Shown here piece by piece: positions 17,501 through 26,972 of a stretch of 64,000 nt of DNA. Below the pieces are notes generated by a model. That model saw only the letters and a list, made by a program, of their open reading frames with translations, was not told where the DNA came from and searched no databases. Made by a program: the position numbers and the translations under genes. The stretch is from assembly GCA_047626725.1 (NCBI GenBank), contig JBLHSG010000008.1, positions 62,001-126,000 on the forward strand. The letters are read 5' to 3'. Origin of the DNA: Ascidiaceihabitans sp034111945 (lineage in GTDB: Bacteria; Pseudomonadota; Alphaproteobacteria; Rhodobacterales; Rhodobacteraceae). Every line of letters begins with the position of its first letter. Position 1 is the stretch's first letter.

Positions 17501-19474
17501 TTAGCTGCCTTTTGAAAAACGAATCGTCTCCATCAACGCATCCAGGGCGCTGCGCTCGTCGCGACTGACGTTTGCACCATTGGACCCTCTGACGAAATCA
17601 CCTTTGTCTTCTTGCGTACTGCGCACGGCTTCTTCGGCGGCCAAAGCGGCCTGAGTCAGTCGCCATGTCACGCCTTCATCTGCCACACCAGCCAAATCTT
17701 GGGCTGCATCCGCAATCTCTGCGTCTAGTCCCCGCACCGTTTCAAATTTGGCAAGCTCTTCGGCCACAGTCATGCGGGCGGTGTCGGCGTTGCCCGGTGT
17801 ACGGATGCACGGGATGATTGCGACATGGCTTGCGCCGAGCAGATTTTCAAGGACTTCAGGACCCAGTGCGCTGTTTATATTTTCGCGCAACACCTCTGAG
17901 GTCGCCCCCAGATTGCGTAGAATCAAATTGCGGATGTCGCTGTGGTCCGTGCTGCGGAAGCTCATGTTTTCTAAACTGGATTCAAAGTCTTCGGCCACTT
18001 CGGGTGTGCAAACCAAGGCGGCCAAGATCACCGACTGGCGCAAATGGATCGTAACGGCGTCGCCTTGGCCTGTCGCCAAAGCCGATGATTTTGTCGACGC
18101 TTGTGCGTTTTGCGGCGGCTGCCATTTGCCTTTAAAACCGCCTTGCTGAAATCCACCGCCTTGTGGGCGACGTTGTTGGGCGGGTCGTTTGGTCGAAAAC
18201 AAATCCCACCGCAGTTCCTTGATCGCCTGCCCATAGTGGTTGCGGATCGATGGATCTTTGATCGTTTTTAGTTTTTCGCGCAGGGTTTTATCCAGCATCG
18301 CCTTACGTTCGGGGCTGTCGAACACCTTGCCGGTCGTCTCGCGCTGCCACAGCAGACGCACCATCGGCATCGCGTTGTCCAACAGCTTTTGCAGCGCAGG
18401 CGCACCGTTGGCTTTCAGCACATCATCAGGGTCCAGCCCGTCCGGCATCAGCGCAAATCGCAACGATTGCCCGGCCTCAAGCAGCGGCAGCGCCAGATCA
18501 ATCAACCGCATCGCCGCGCGCAATCCAGCAGTATCACCGTCCAGCGCGATGATCGGTTCAGGCGCAATCCGCCACATCATTTGCAGCTGATTTTCAGTGA
18601 TCGCCGTGCCCAACGGGGCCACAGCCGCACCAAATCCGAACTCGGACATCGCGATCACGTCCATGTATCCTTCGCCCACAATCAGCGGCTGACCTTGGCC
18701 CGCGGCGGTGCGCGCAGGCCCGTGGTTGTACAGGCTGCGCCCCTTGTCGAACAATTCGGTTTCCGGCGAATTCAGATATTTGGCGTTGTCGTTCGGGTCC
18801 ATCGCCCGCCCGCCAAACGCCGTACACCGCCCACGCGCATCGCGGATCGGGAACATAATGCGCCCACGAAATGTGTCGTAAGGTTTGCCGCCCTTTTGGC
18901 TAGGCTTGCCCAAACCCGCGCCAAGGATCAGATCAGGATCAACACCTTTGCCAATCAGATGGTCCCACAGCCCTTGCCATGTGTCGGGGGCAAATCCGAT
19001 TTCCCAACGCTCGATTGCTTTGTCGTTCAGACCGCGCCGTTCCAGATAGGCGCGCGCATCAGACGCCACACCTTGCTGCAGAGTCATCCGAAAGAATTTG
19101 ACGGCTTGATCCATGACCTCGGACAGCAACGTGCGGCGATCCGCCTTTTCCTGTGCTTTGGGGTCTTGTTCAGGCATCGGCATGCCAGCCTCGTCCGCGA
19201 GGATTTTCACCGCTTCGATAAAGCTGACGTTTTCGGTTTCGCGCACAAATGAAATCGCGTCGCCTTTGGCGTGGCACCCGAAACAGTAGTAAAACCCTTT
19301 GCGATCATCGACGTGAAAGGACGCGGATTTTTCGTGATGGAACGGGCACGGGGCCCACATGTCGCCTTTGCCTTGGTTGGATTTGCGCGTATCCCACATC
19401 ACTTTGCGCCCGACCACTTGGGACAGGCTGGCGCGGGTGCGCAGTTCGTCAAGGAATCCGGGGGGCAAGCTCAT
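17501..19474 (-). CDS. dnaG: DNA primase
   Basis: Primase synthesises RNA primers at the replication fork. The N-terminal zinc-binding CHC2 domain is clear (CPFHHEKSASFHVDDRKGFY then CFGCHAKGDAISF, residues about 42-72). The Toprim catalytic core starts near PLIVGEGYMDVIAMSEFGF (about 265) with the acidic LDGDTAGLRAA motif. The C-terminal helicase-interacting region is longer and less conserved, with a Gly/Gln-rich linker near residue 420. Length 657 is typical. It lies upstream of rpoD in the conserved order. Confidence 0.97.
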   Translation of the reverse strand: MSLPPGFLDELRTRASLSQVVGRKVMWDTRKSNQGKGDMWAPCPFHHEKSASFHVDDRKGFYYCFGCHAKGDAISFVRETENVSFIEAVKILADEAGMPMPEQDPKAQEKADRRTLLSEVMDQAVKFFRMTLQQGVASDARAYLERRGLNDKAIERWEIGFAPDTWQGLWDHLIGKGVDPDLILGAGLGKPSQKGGKPYDTFRGRIMFPIRDARGRCTAFGGRAMDPNDNAKYLNSPETELFDKGRSLYNHGPARTAAGQGQPLIVGEGYMDVIAMSEFGFGAAVAPLGTAITENQLQMMWRIAPEPIIALDGDTAGLRAAMRLIDLALPLLEAGQSLRFALMPDGLDPDDVLKANGAPALQKLLDNAMPMVRLLWQRETTGKVFDSPERKAMLDKTLREKLKTIKDPSIRNHYGQAIKELRWDLFSTKRPAQQRRPQGGGFQQGGFKGKWQPPQNAQASTKSSALATGQGDAVTIHLRQSVILAALVCTPEVAEDFESSLENMSFRSTDHSDIRNLILRNLGATSEVLRENINSALGPEVLENLLGASHVAIIPCIRTPGNADTARMTVAEELAKFETVRGLDAEIADAAQDLAGVADEGVTWRLTQAALAAEEAVRSTQEDKGDFVRGSNGANVSRDERSALDALMETIRFSKGS

Positions 19475-19528
19475 GCTACATAATATTGGGCTGAGCGGGC
19501 GAGAGTCTAGAGCCGCTGTTGTGACAAT

Positions 19529-19840
19529 TTACTGAGAGAGGCACGCGTCTTTCCACTGGGTGCCCAGATCGACGGTTTTCATGTCACGGCGTTTGATGTC
19601 GTAGATCGGGCCGCCCAAAATGCTGATCGCTTTATTATAGCGTTCCGGCCATTCAGGGTTGGTCGCCGCTATATGTTCGACCAGTTTGCTTTCTTTGACG
19701 CGCTCCAGGCGGGCCGCTTGGATCGCTGCCACGACTTGTCCTTGGTACCCGCAATCGTCTTTTTTGCTGATGGATTCAGCGTGGACAGCGCCGGCACTGA
19801 TGGCGGCAACAACACAAGACAGACGAAAAATGGATAACAT
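19529..19840 (-). CDS. Small secreted protein of unknown function
   Basis: A 103-residue protein starting at ATG 19840 (MLSIFRLSCVVAAISAGAVHA is a good Sec signal peptide). The mature part has two cysteines (DDCGYQG near residue 29, KDACLSQ at the end) and is otherwise charged and helical, with LERVKESKLVEHIAATNP in the middle. The reading continues upstream for 19 codons without a better start. It lies between dnaG and the sox operon on the same strand, 37 bases after soxG. No family recognised. Confidence 0.65.
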   Translation of the reverse strand: MLSIFRLSCVVAAISAGAVHAESISKKDDCGYQGQVVAAIQAARLERVKESKLVEHIAATNPEWPERYNKAISILGGPIYDIKRRDMKTVDLGTQWKDACLSQ

Positions 19841-19877
19841 AACGCGGCTCCGGAAATGGATAAGATTCGCGGGCAGT

Positions 19878-20423
19878 TTATCCGCGCGCCGCCACACCTT
19901 CCATAGCCGTTTGAATATCGTGCAATAACGTCTGCGCCATCGACCGAAACACCATGATCATAAACGTGTCAGCCCCCGTGCGCGTGATCGAGGCATTCAT
20001 GTGCATCAAATCGCTGCGCGCAGTGTGCCCGCGTTTGAATGTTGCCTCGCGCAGATCAAGCGGGGTCAGGCGGGCCAAAACATCTACCGCTTGCGCGCCT
20101 TTCAACGTGGTCACAGCCCACGCATCAGTTTGATCGGTCAGGGCCGCAAATTTAGCGAGGGTCTGATCAGGCGACACACCGACCAGCAACGCCTGCTCAC
20201 GACCGAACCAAATGGCACGCGCCCCGTCTTTTCCGGTTGTGCGATTGGGGGCGGGCAACGCCATGCCATGCGCCGTTTTCAAGGCATCGGACAGCGCATT
20301 TTCCTGCCCCACATACGGCGACACAGAGGTCAAAACCCCCGCATCCAGTTCTGCAAACGTCACGCTGCCGATCGTCAGTGGCACCATGTTATCAAGCGGG
20401 GTTTTGGGTTTCAAATCAACCAC
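19878..20423 (-). CDS. soxG: Sarcosine oxidase gamma subunit
   Basis: The 181-residue gamma subunit of the heterotetrameric sarcosine oxidase; it has the GcvT-like C-terminal half of this family but no catalytic residues of its own. Recognisable segments are GARAIWFGREQALLVG and AWAVTTLKGAQAVDVLARLTPLDLR with HMNASITRTGADTFMIMVFRSMAQTL. It is last in the soxBDAG order and overlaps the soxA 3' end by eight bases, implying translational coupling. Assignment depends partly on the operon. Confidence 0.92.
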   Translation of the reverse strand: MVDLKPKTPLDNMVPLTIGSVTFAELDAGVLTSVSPYVGQENALSDALKTAHGMALPAPNRTTGKDGARAIWFGREQALLVGVSPDQTLAKFAALTDQTDAWAVTTLKGAQAVDVLARLTPLDLREATFKRGHTARSDLMHMNASITRTGADTFMIMVFRSMAQTLLHDIQTAMEGVAARG

Positions 20424-23349
20424 GGGTACGTTCCCCTTTCGGATCTAGAAAGACAGGATGGCAGACTTCGACCACAGCTTCGATGCCACGGATCGCATCC
20501 ACCATGCGCAATCGATCCCCCGCGCGCGCGGGTCCGCCACGCACAAAACCAAGACCCAAGAAATGCCCGAAGGTCGGGGAAAACCCAACAGACGTCATGT
20601 AACCTTGGTCATTGTCGGGCGTTGCTTCTTCGTCTTCGGGATAAAAATGCGCGCCGGCCGTCAGTTGTTTCACAACCCCGACAGGTTTGAACCCCATCAA
20701 TTGTTCGCGGTCCTCATCTAGCAGTCCATCACGCTGGGCCATGACCTTGCCGATGCAATCCTTTTTGGCGCTGATCATTCGGTCCATACCAACATCGAAC
20801 GCCGTGACCCGACCATGGATTTCCGAATGGGTGATAAACCCTTTTTCGATGCGCAAAACATTCAACGCTTCCATCCCGTAGGCACCGCCGCCCATCGCCT
20901 CGGCTTGTTTTAGCAACAACCGGAACACCCCGTCGCCATAGCGCGCAGGCACCGCAATTTCATACGCATGTTCCCCCGAAAACGAGATGCGGAACAAGCG
21001 CCCTTGAACACCCGCAACCGTCACATCACCGCAAGCCATAAACGGCCAGTTGTCATTGTCGATTGGGGTATCCAACACGCCATTCAAGAGGTCGCGCGCC
21101 TTGGGCCCCGCAACCGCAAACTGCGCCCATTGTTCAGTCACAGACACAAACCGTACGTCCCAATCGGGGCGCAGGCACTGGGTCACAAATTCCAGGTGCC
21201 GCATAACTTGACCGGCGGCGGCCGTCGTGGTGGTCATCACAAAATGCGTGTCCGACAGGCGCGCGGTTGTGCCGTCATCCATCACATGCCCGTCTTCGCG
21301 CAGCATGAGGCCATAGCGCACGCGCCCGACCTTGAGCGTTGAGAACATGTTGGTATAGACAAAATCCAGCAACGCCGCCGCGTCCGGCCCCTGAATGTCG
21401 ATCTTGCCCAGCGTCGACACGTCGCAAATGCCAACGGCCTCACGCACCAGATTGACCTCGCGATCACACGATTGCCGCCAGTTGGTTTCATCCTTTGCCG
21501 GAAAATACGAAGGGCGATACCACAGGCCGGCCTCCATCATCGGGGCGCCGCGTTCGACCGTCGCGGCGTGGCTGGTGATGAACCGTTCGGGCATAAACCC
21601 TTTGCCCTGCGCGCCCGCCCCCATCGCAGCAATTGAAACCGGCGAATACGGTGGGCGGAACGTGGTTGTCCCGGTTTCCGGAATGCCGCGCCCCGTCGCA
21701 TCCGCCAGTAATGCCAGCGCATTCACGTTCGAATTCTTGCCTTGATCCGTCGCCATGCCTTGGGTCGTGTAGCGTTTCATATGCTCAACAAAGCGGAAAT
21801 TTTCACGCGCAGCCTGTTTGATATCTTTGACCGACACGTCGTTTTGAAAATCTAGCCATGCGCGCCCCTTGCCTGCCACAGCCCAAAGCGGTTCCATTTT
21901 ATAAACGCTGTTTTCAGCCTCGGGAATGGTCACGTCGACGAATTTAACCCCCAAGGCCGCAAGCACATCTTGCGCCGCCGTGACACCTGCCGCCAAACAT
22001 GCCGCCGTCGAAAAATCGCCGTTGCACGCGCCTGCAACTGTCATGTTCGGGATCGATCCTGCGGTGGGGACAAAGCTCGCGATGTCCTCGCGCCATGTTG
22101 GTCGCCCGTTCATGTGGCAGGTCATATGCACCGAAGGATTCCAGCCGCCAGACATTGCCAGACAGTCCGTCGAAATGCTGTCGCTGCCACTGGCCGTGCG
22201 ATACGTGATACTTTCCAACGCTTTGCGCCCGGATGTCGCGCAAACCTCTGCGCCAGTGATCAGTCGATAATCGCCCAGCGCCTTAGCATTGGCGCGGCTG
22301 TCGATCACGGCGGCCACGTGCACACCCGCATCCTGCAAATTAATCGCAGTGCGGTGCGCGTCGTCATTGTTGGCGAACACCGTCACGGTTTTGCCCGGCG
22401 CAACACCCCATCGATTGACATAGGCACGCACGGCACCCGCCATCATGATGCCGGGGCGATCGTTGTTTTGAAATGCGATCGGGCGCTCCAATGCACCTGC
22501 CGCCAGCACGGTTTGTTTGGCCGCAATCCGCCAGAATGTTTCAAGTACGGCTTTGCCATCACGCAGATTGGTGTGGTGATTGACCCGTTCCAGCGCGCCG
22601 TACGTCCCTTGATCGTAGGCGCCTGTCACGGTGGTTCGGGTCATCAAACGCACGTTGTCCATGTCGGCCAATTCAGCAACCACCGACGCTGCCCAATCAC
22701 AACCGGCCTGACCATCGACGCGGTGGGTTTCCGCATTCAGACGCCCACCCATAATGCTGTCTTCATCCGCGAGGATCACATCAACGCCAGCGCGCGCCGC
22801 CGTCAACGCCGCCATTAATCCGGCAGGCCCCGCGCCAATCACCAACAGATCGCAATGTGCAAACGCACGTTCGTATTTATCCGCGTTCGCCTGCCCGCTG
22901 AGGGCCCCAAGACCTGCGGCGCGTCGAATAATCGGTTCATAGACACGTTCCCAAAACGCGCGTGGCCACATGAATGTTTTGTAATAGAAACCAGCACCCA
23001 AAAACGGGGCCGCCAAATCATTGATCGCCATCGCGTCAAAACCCAGCGACGGCCACGCGTTCTGACTGCGCGCCTCAAGGCCGCTGTAAATTTCCTGAAC
23101 CGTGGCGCGTACATTCGGATCTGCCTGCGCACCTGACCCGATCGTCGTTAGCGCATTTGGTTCCTCTGATCCGGCAGTCAAAACACCCCGAGGACGGTGG
23201 TATTTGAATGACCGCGCCACAAGGCGAACCTCGTTGGCGAGCAAAGCCGAGGCCAGCGTGTCGCCCTGAAATCCGTTATAAGTGACGCCATCAAAGGAAA
23301 ACGAAACCGGCGCTTTGCGATCAATCAGACCTTTGTTTGCAAGCCTCAT
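20416..23349 (-). CDS. soxA: Sarcosine oxidase alpha subunit
   Basis: The 977-residue alpha subunit of the tetrahydrofolate-dependent sarcosine oxidase, which demethylates sarcosine to glycine with H2O2 and 5,10-methylene-THF as products. The N-terminal 2Fe-2S-like domain without cysteines includes FDGVTYNGFQGDTLASALLAN. The NAD-binding fold starts LLVIGAGPAGLMAALTAARAG near 170, and the C-terminal third (about 590-970) is a GcvT-like THF-binding domain with CDVSTLGKIDIQGPDAAALLDF and the aminomethyltransferase tail. Its start overlaps soxD by four bases. Cytosolic; used for glycine-betaine and creatinine-type methylamine breakdown. Confidence 0.97.
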   Translation of the reverse strand: MRLANKGLIDRKAPVSFSFDGVTYNGFQGDTLASALLANEVRLVARSFKYHRPRGVLTAGSEEPNALTTIGSGAQADPNVRATVQEIYSGLEARSQNAWPSLGFDAMAINDLAAPFLGAGFYYKTFMWPRAFWERVYEPIIRRAAGLGALSGQANADKYERAFAHCDLLVIGAGPAGLMAALTAARAGVDVILADEDSIMGGRLNAETHRVDGQAGCDWAASVVAELADMDNVRLMTRTTVTGAYDQGTYGALERVNHHTNLRDGKAVLETFWRIAAKQTVLAAGALERPIAFQNNDRPGIMMAGAVRAYVNRWGVAPGKTVTVFANNDDAHRTAINLQDAGVHVAAVIDSRANAKALGDYRLITGAEVCATSGRKALESITYRTASGSDSISTDCLAMSGGWNPSVHMTCHMNGRPTWREDIASFVPTAGSIPNMTVAGACNGDFSTAACLAAGVTAAQDVLAALGVKFVDVTIPEAENSVYKMEPLWAVAGKGRAWLDFQNDVSVKDIKQAARENFRFVEHMKRYTTQGMATDQGKNSNVNALALLADATGRGIPETGTTTFRPPYSPVSIAAMGAGAQGKGFMPERFITSHAATVERGAPMMEAGLWYRPSYFPAKDETNWRQSCDREVNLVREAVGICDVSTLGKIDIQGPDAAALLDFVYTNMFSTLKVGRVRYGLMLREDGHVMDDGTTARLSDTHFVMTTTTAAAGQVMRHLEFVTQCLRPDWDVRFVSVTEQWAQFAVAGPKARDLLNGVLDTPIDNDNWPFMACGDVTVAGVQGRLFRISFSGEHAYEIAVPARYGDGVFRLLLKQAEAMGGGAYGMEALNVLRIEKGFITHSEIHGRVTAFDVGMDRMISAKKDCIGKVMAQRDGLLDEDREQLMGFKPVGVVKQLTAGAHFYPEDEEATPDNDQGYMTSVGFSPTFGHFLGLGFVRGGPARAGDRLRMVDAIRGIEAVVEVCHPVFLDPKGERTRG

Positions 23350-23618
23350 GCCTTGGTCCTTTTTACGTCAGTCGCCAACGCGGCACCCAAAACTTCGTGC
23401 GTTGCAGTGTTGCGCGTCACGACAATCCACGCCGAACACCCACTATCGTGATGCCACATTTCGCGCAGCGGACCGGGCTGATTGTCACGCAAATACACGT
23501 AATCCTGCCAGGCCTCGACTGACGCCTCAAGGTCGGGACGATCTAACGCCACAGCGGCCCCTTGGTAGTAAAACTCGCGAATATCGCGTTCGCCGCAAAT
23601 TGGACATGGCAGCCGCAT
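23346..23618 (-). CDS. soxD: Sarcosine oxidase delta subunit
   Basis: A 90-residue zinc-binding subunit. I choose ATG 23618 (MRLPCPICGERDIREF) since AGGAGA stands seven bases before it; the longer frame starts inside the soxB-soxD gap. The zinc ligands C5, C8 and the later HHDSGC histidine/cysteine set match the delta subunit fold. Overlaps soxA by four bases. Confidence 0.94.
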   Translation of the reverse strand: MRLPCPICGERDIREFYYQGAAVALDRPDLEASVEAWQDYVYLRDNQPGPLREMWHHDSGCSAWIVVTRNTATHEVLGAALATDVKRTKA

Positions 23619-23704
23619 TACACTTCTCCTGATTGGGTGCAGGACCCAATTTTCTTCTGGCACAAAATATCGGCGTGGGCAGTTTTCATCACAAATTCCA
23701 AACG

Positions 23705-24961
23705 CTAATGCAGGTTGTGCTGAGACCCGGTGGCCTCTTCATCCATCAACCCGTGACCGGTGACAAATCGATCCATGCGGTGTCGGACCGCGGCCTTGTG
23801 TGGATTGCCGGTGGCCATCAAATGCGCAAACGTATCGCCGGATGCAGGCGTGGCTTTGAACCCGCCATAACACCACCCGCAATTGATATAGAGCCCGTCG
23901 ACATGCGTTTTATCGATGATCGGCGATCCGTCTGACGACATGTCCATGATGCCACCCCAACTGCGCAGCACGCGGGCTTTGGCGATTGACGGCATCAACG
24001 TTACAGCGCTTTCGATCACATGTTCGGCCATGGGAAGGTTCCCGCGCGACGCGTAGCTGGAATACAAATCAAGCGAGCCGCCAAAGACCAAACCGCCTTT
24101 GTCTGATTGGCTGATGTAAAAATGTCCGGCCTCGTAGGTGATGACGTGGTCCACGATTGGTTTGACGCCTTCGGTCACAAACGCTTGCAAGACGTGGCTT
24201 TCGACAGGCAGGCGCATACCGGCCATCGCGGCGACTTGACTGGATCGACCGGCGGCGACAATTCCGACCTTTTTAGCACGGATCGCACCACGTGTGGTTT
24301 GCACGCCTTTGACGACACCGTCGACCACATCAATACCGGTAACTTCGCACTGCTGGATCAAATCAACGCCGCGCTGATCGGCACCACGGGCAAACCCCCA
24401 TGCCACCGCATCATGGCGCGCAGTGCCGCCGCGTGGATGATACAGGCCACCATAAATCGGAAAACGGGTTTGGTCAAAATCAAGGTAGGGCAGCATTTTG
24501 CGCACGGCGGCATTGTCCATAAGGACGGCGTCATCCCCCTGCCCGATCATCGTGTTCCCACGGCGCGCGGCCGCATCACGAGAACCATCGGAATTGAATA
24601 AATTGATGATGCCACGCTGCGAATGCATGACATTGTAGTTCAGGTCCTGTTCCAGTCCTTCCCATAATTTCAGGGAATGGCTGTAGAATTCCGAGTTGCC
24701 CGGCAGGCCATAGTTGGCGCGCACAATCGTTGTATTGCGCCCGACATTTCCGCCGCCAAGGTAGCCCTTTTCCAGAACCGCGACATTGGTGATACCGTAT
24801 TGCGAGGCCAGATAATACGCTGTCGCCAAGCCATGACCACCACCGCCGATGATAATCACATCGTATTCGGCCTTGGGTTCAGGATCGCGCCAATGCGGCG
24901 TCCACCCCTTGTTGCCAGTCAAACCTTCTTTCAGAACGCGCAGTCCGGAAAAACGCATCAC
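23705..24961 (-). CDS. soxB: Sarcosine oxidase beta subunit
   Basis: The 418-residue catalytic flavoprotein subunit that binds FAD non-covalently and FMN covalently. The FAD motif VIIIGGGGHGLATAYYLA lies near residue 36 and GGGNVGRNTTIVR follows. His183 in GGTARHDAVAWG aligns with the FMN-attaching histidine of the family. The C-terminus carries the GWCYGGFKATPASG segment at the active site. First gene of soxBDAG, 86 bases before soxD. Upstream to the gdh end (24962-25159) there is no obvious riboswitch. Confidence 0.96.
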   Translation of the reverse strand: MMRFSGLRVLKEGLTGNKGWTPHWRDPEPKAEYDVIIIGGGGHGLATAYYLASQYGITNVAVLEKGYLGGGNVGRNTTIVRANYGLPGNSEFYSHSLKLWEGLEQDLNYNVMHSQRGIINLFNSDGSRDAAARRGNTMIGQGDDAVLMDNAAVRKMLPYLDFDQTRFPIYGGLYHPRGGTARHDAVAWGFARGADQRGVDLIQQCEVTGIDVVDGVVKGVQTTRGAIRAKKVGIVAAGRSSQVAAMAGMRLPVESHVLQAFVTEGVKPIVDHVITYEAGHFYISQSDKGGLVFGGSLDLYSSYASRGNLPMAEHVIESAVTLMPSIAKARVLRSWGGIMDMSSDGSPIIDKTHVDGLYINCGWCYGGFKATPASGDTFAHLMATGNPHKAAVRHRMDRFVTGHGLMDEEATGSQHNLH

Positions 24962-25082
24962 TTGTCCCCCAGTGTCGCCGGAACATACCCGGCAAGTCAG
25001 CCGCGAGATAACTACGCAATGCGCAAAGAGACAATCAATTTTCGACCAGAACTGGCCAATGGGCGACTTTGTCCTGATACGA

Positions 25083-25118
25083 AAAACGGCGCGCCCTATT
25101 CAAAAGGCGCGCCGTTTT
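25083..25118 (-). terminator. Intrinsic terminator of glutamate dehydrogenase
   Basis: AAAACGGCGCGCC (25083-25095) and GGCGCGCCGTTTT (25106-25118) form a 13-bp perfect stem with a 10-base loop, and minus-strand T-residues at the 3' side. It lies 42 bases after the gdh stop. Confidence 0.88.
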
Positions 25119-25159
25119 CAAAAATGTTTCCAACCTTAGCGGTTTAGTCGCGGACTGGT

Positions 25160-26590
25160 TTATAGGCCTTTGGCGCGATAGCTGCTCGCGACTTTGCCGA
25201 TCGAAACAAGATAAGCGGCGGTGCGCAAATCCTGAACATCGTCACGGCCATGCCAGATTTCGCTCATCGATTGGTACGCAATGCGCATCGTATCATCGAG
25301 CCCCGAGCGCACCAGTTCCAGTTCGTCAGCACCGCGCAAATAGCGGTCTTTGAAATCCGGGCTCAGTTCCCAGCCGATTTTTGAATCAGCACTTAGCCGC
25401 TCCAGTTCATCGACAACCAACTGGTGGCGCCCTTCTTCTTGGCGACGCTGCATACGACCAAAACGAATGTGGCTCAGGTTTTTGACCCACTCAAAGTAGG
25501 ACACCGTCACACCACCCGCGTTGGCATACATATCTGGAATGATCACCGTGCCTTTGTCGCGCAGGATCGTATCCGCGCCCGCCGTCACCGGACCATTCGC
25601 GGCCTCGATGATCAGCGGAGCCTTGATATTTTCCGCATTGCCTAGATTGATCACAGCCTCAAGCGCGGCAGGAATCAGAATTTCGCATTCTTCTTCCAAC
25701 ACTTTCGCGCCGTTCTCGACGTAGGTTGCATCAGGATAGCCTTTGACGCCGCCATGTGTGCCGATCCATTGCTGCACCGCATCCACATCCAAACCTTTGA
25801 CCGAGGTCAGCGCGCCGTCACGTTCAATGATACCTGTGATGATACAGCCGTCTTCTTCTTTGAGGAACTTGGCAGCGTGATAACCCACGTTGCCCAGACC
25901 CTGCACGATCACGCGTTTGCCATCGAGCGTACCGTCAAGGCCCGCTTTTTCGACACCTTGGCGATCACGGAAAAATTCGCGCAATGCATATTGCACGCCG
26001 CGCCCCGTTGCTTCGACACGACCTGCGATACCGCCAGCGTTCAGCGGTTTGCCTGTCACACACGCTTTGGCGTTGATGTCTGTCGTGTTCATCCGTGCGT
26101 ATTGGTCGGCCATCCACGCCATCTCGCGTTCGCCCGTGCCCATGTCTGGCGCAGGTACGTTCTGAGAAGGGTTAATCAGGTCGCGTTTGATCAGCTCGTA
26201 GGCAAAGCGGCGCGTGATCAATTCAAGTTCATGTTCGTCATATTGACGTGGATCAATGCACAAACCGCCCTTTGAGCCACCAAACGGTGCTTCGACCAGC
26301 GCGCATTTATAGGTCATCAACGCGGCAAGGGCTTCTACCTCGTCTTGGTTAACGCCCATGGAAAAGCGAATGCCGCCTTTGACCGGTTCCATATGTTCAG
26401 AGTGAACGGAGCGGTATCCGGTAAAGGTCTGGATCTGGCCCCGAAGTCGCACACCGAAACGTACCGTATAGGTCGCATTACAGACGCGGATTTTTTCTTC
26501 CAATCCCGGCGGCAGGTCCATCAGTGCTACGGCACGGTTGAACATCATATCTACGCTTTCGCGAAAGCTGGGCTCTTGGGGGGCACTCAT
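25160..26590 (-). CDS. Glutamate dehydrogenase (Glu/Leu/Phe/Val dehydrogenase family)
   Basis: A 476-residue amino-acid dehydrogenase that interconverts glutamate and 2-oxoglutarate plus ammonia. The substrate site MEPVKGGIRF and the catalytic lysine region LVEAPFGGSKGGLCIDP are intact (about residues 65-115), followed by NVPAPDMGTGEREMAWMADQY and the NAD(P)-binding domain at VIVQGLGNVGYHAAKFL (near 230). Length is slightly above the usual 420-450 of the small hexameric class. Single gene with its own terminator; coenzyme specificity is not decided here. Confidence 0.93.
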   Translation of the reverse strand: MSAPQEPSFRESVDMMFNRAVALMDLPPGLEEKIRVCNATYTVRFGVRLRGQIQTFTGYRSVHSEHMEPVKGGIRFSMGVNQDEVEALAALMTYKCALVEAPFGGSKGGLCIDPRQYDEHELELITRRFAYELIKRDLINPSQNVPAPDMGTGEREMAWMADQYARMNTTDINAKACVTGKPLNAGGIAGRVEATGRGVQYALREFFRDRQGVEKAGLDGTLDGKRVIVQGLGNVGYHAAKFLKEEDGCIITGIIERDGALTSVKGLDVDAVQQWIGTHGGVKGYPDATYVENGAKVLEEECEILIPAALEAVINLGNAENIKAPLIIEAANGPVTAGADTILRDKGTVIIPDMYANAGGVTVSYFEWVKNLSHIRFGRMQRRQEEGRHQLVVDELERLSADSKIGWELSPDFKDRYLRGADELELVRSGLDDTMRIAYQSMSEIWHGRDDVQDLRTAAYLVSIGKVASSYRAKGL

Positions 26591-26972
26591 CCGACTTCTC
26601 CTTCTGAGTTATTTCGACTCGACGTACTGTCAGTCTCTAGTTCCAATCTATGCCGAGACCGTTAACAAGCGCGAGGCCAAATGCTGTTTTTTTGAGCGGT
26701 TTAAGAAAAATAGCCGCGCAGATTCGAAACAGGCAAACATTGCTTTGGGAAAAGCCCAGCGTTTTAACGCCAAACGGCAATTTATCGAGTTTTCGAACAA
26801 TTGGTTAACAACGCATTAACAATCAGAAGTTTTCAGGAGGATTGTCCACGGTTTGGTCGAGATATCATTAACATATCCCTCTTTAGCCCGATTCAAGACA
26901 CATTTGGGCGTCAAGAAACGGGTTGAGGCAATGGGTTTCCCCGTTGCAATTGAAACAAATGAAAGCTCAATC
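26591..26972. other. Gene-free stretch before the pilus-type operon
   Basis: An A/T-rich region without a convincing gene. It holds the gdh promoter side on the left and, on the right, the perfect CtrA-type box at 26805-26820 followed by AGGAGG at 26835-26840. An in-frame TTG at 26853 extends the downstream pilus gene leftwards, but the extension looks non-coding and sits where transcription would be expected to begin. Confidence 0.55.
26805..26820 (+). promoter_or_regulatory. CtrA-type binding box
   Basis: TTAA-N7-TTAAC (TTAA at 26805-26808, TTAAC at 26816-26820) matches the full alphaproteobacterial CtrA consensus exactly. It lies ahead of the TadG/TadE-like operon, so cell-cycle or phosphorelay control of pilus assembly is a reasonable inference. 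Confidence 0.55.

Noticed and set aside
18389..19252. A 287-codon open frame on the + strand inside dnaG
   Set aside because: It is antisense to a fully conserved primase with zinc and Toprim motifs; the frame is an artefact of codon bias and is rich in Arg, Gln and His without motifs.
21970..22818. A 282-codon plus-strand frame inside soxA
   Set aside because: Antisense to conserved FAD/NAD-binding and linker regions of soxA; no start signal or motif.
25083..25118. Two 8-base GGCGCGCC palindromes as possible protein-binding sites
   Set aside because: They are the arms of a strong terminator hairpin with flanking A and T runs just after gdh, which explains them.
26853..26972. N-terminal extension of the vWA protein from TTG 26853
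   Set aside because: The extra residues look non-coding, the TTG is 12 bases from its AGGAGG, and a CtrA-type box is immediately upstream, so transcription probably begins near or after this point.
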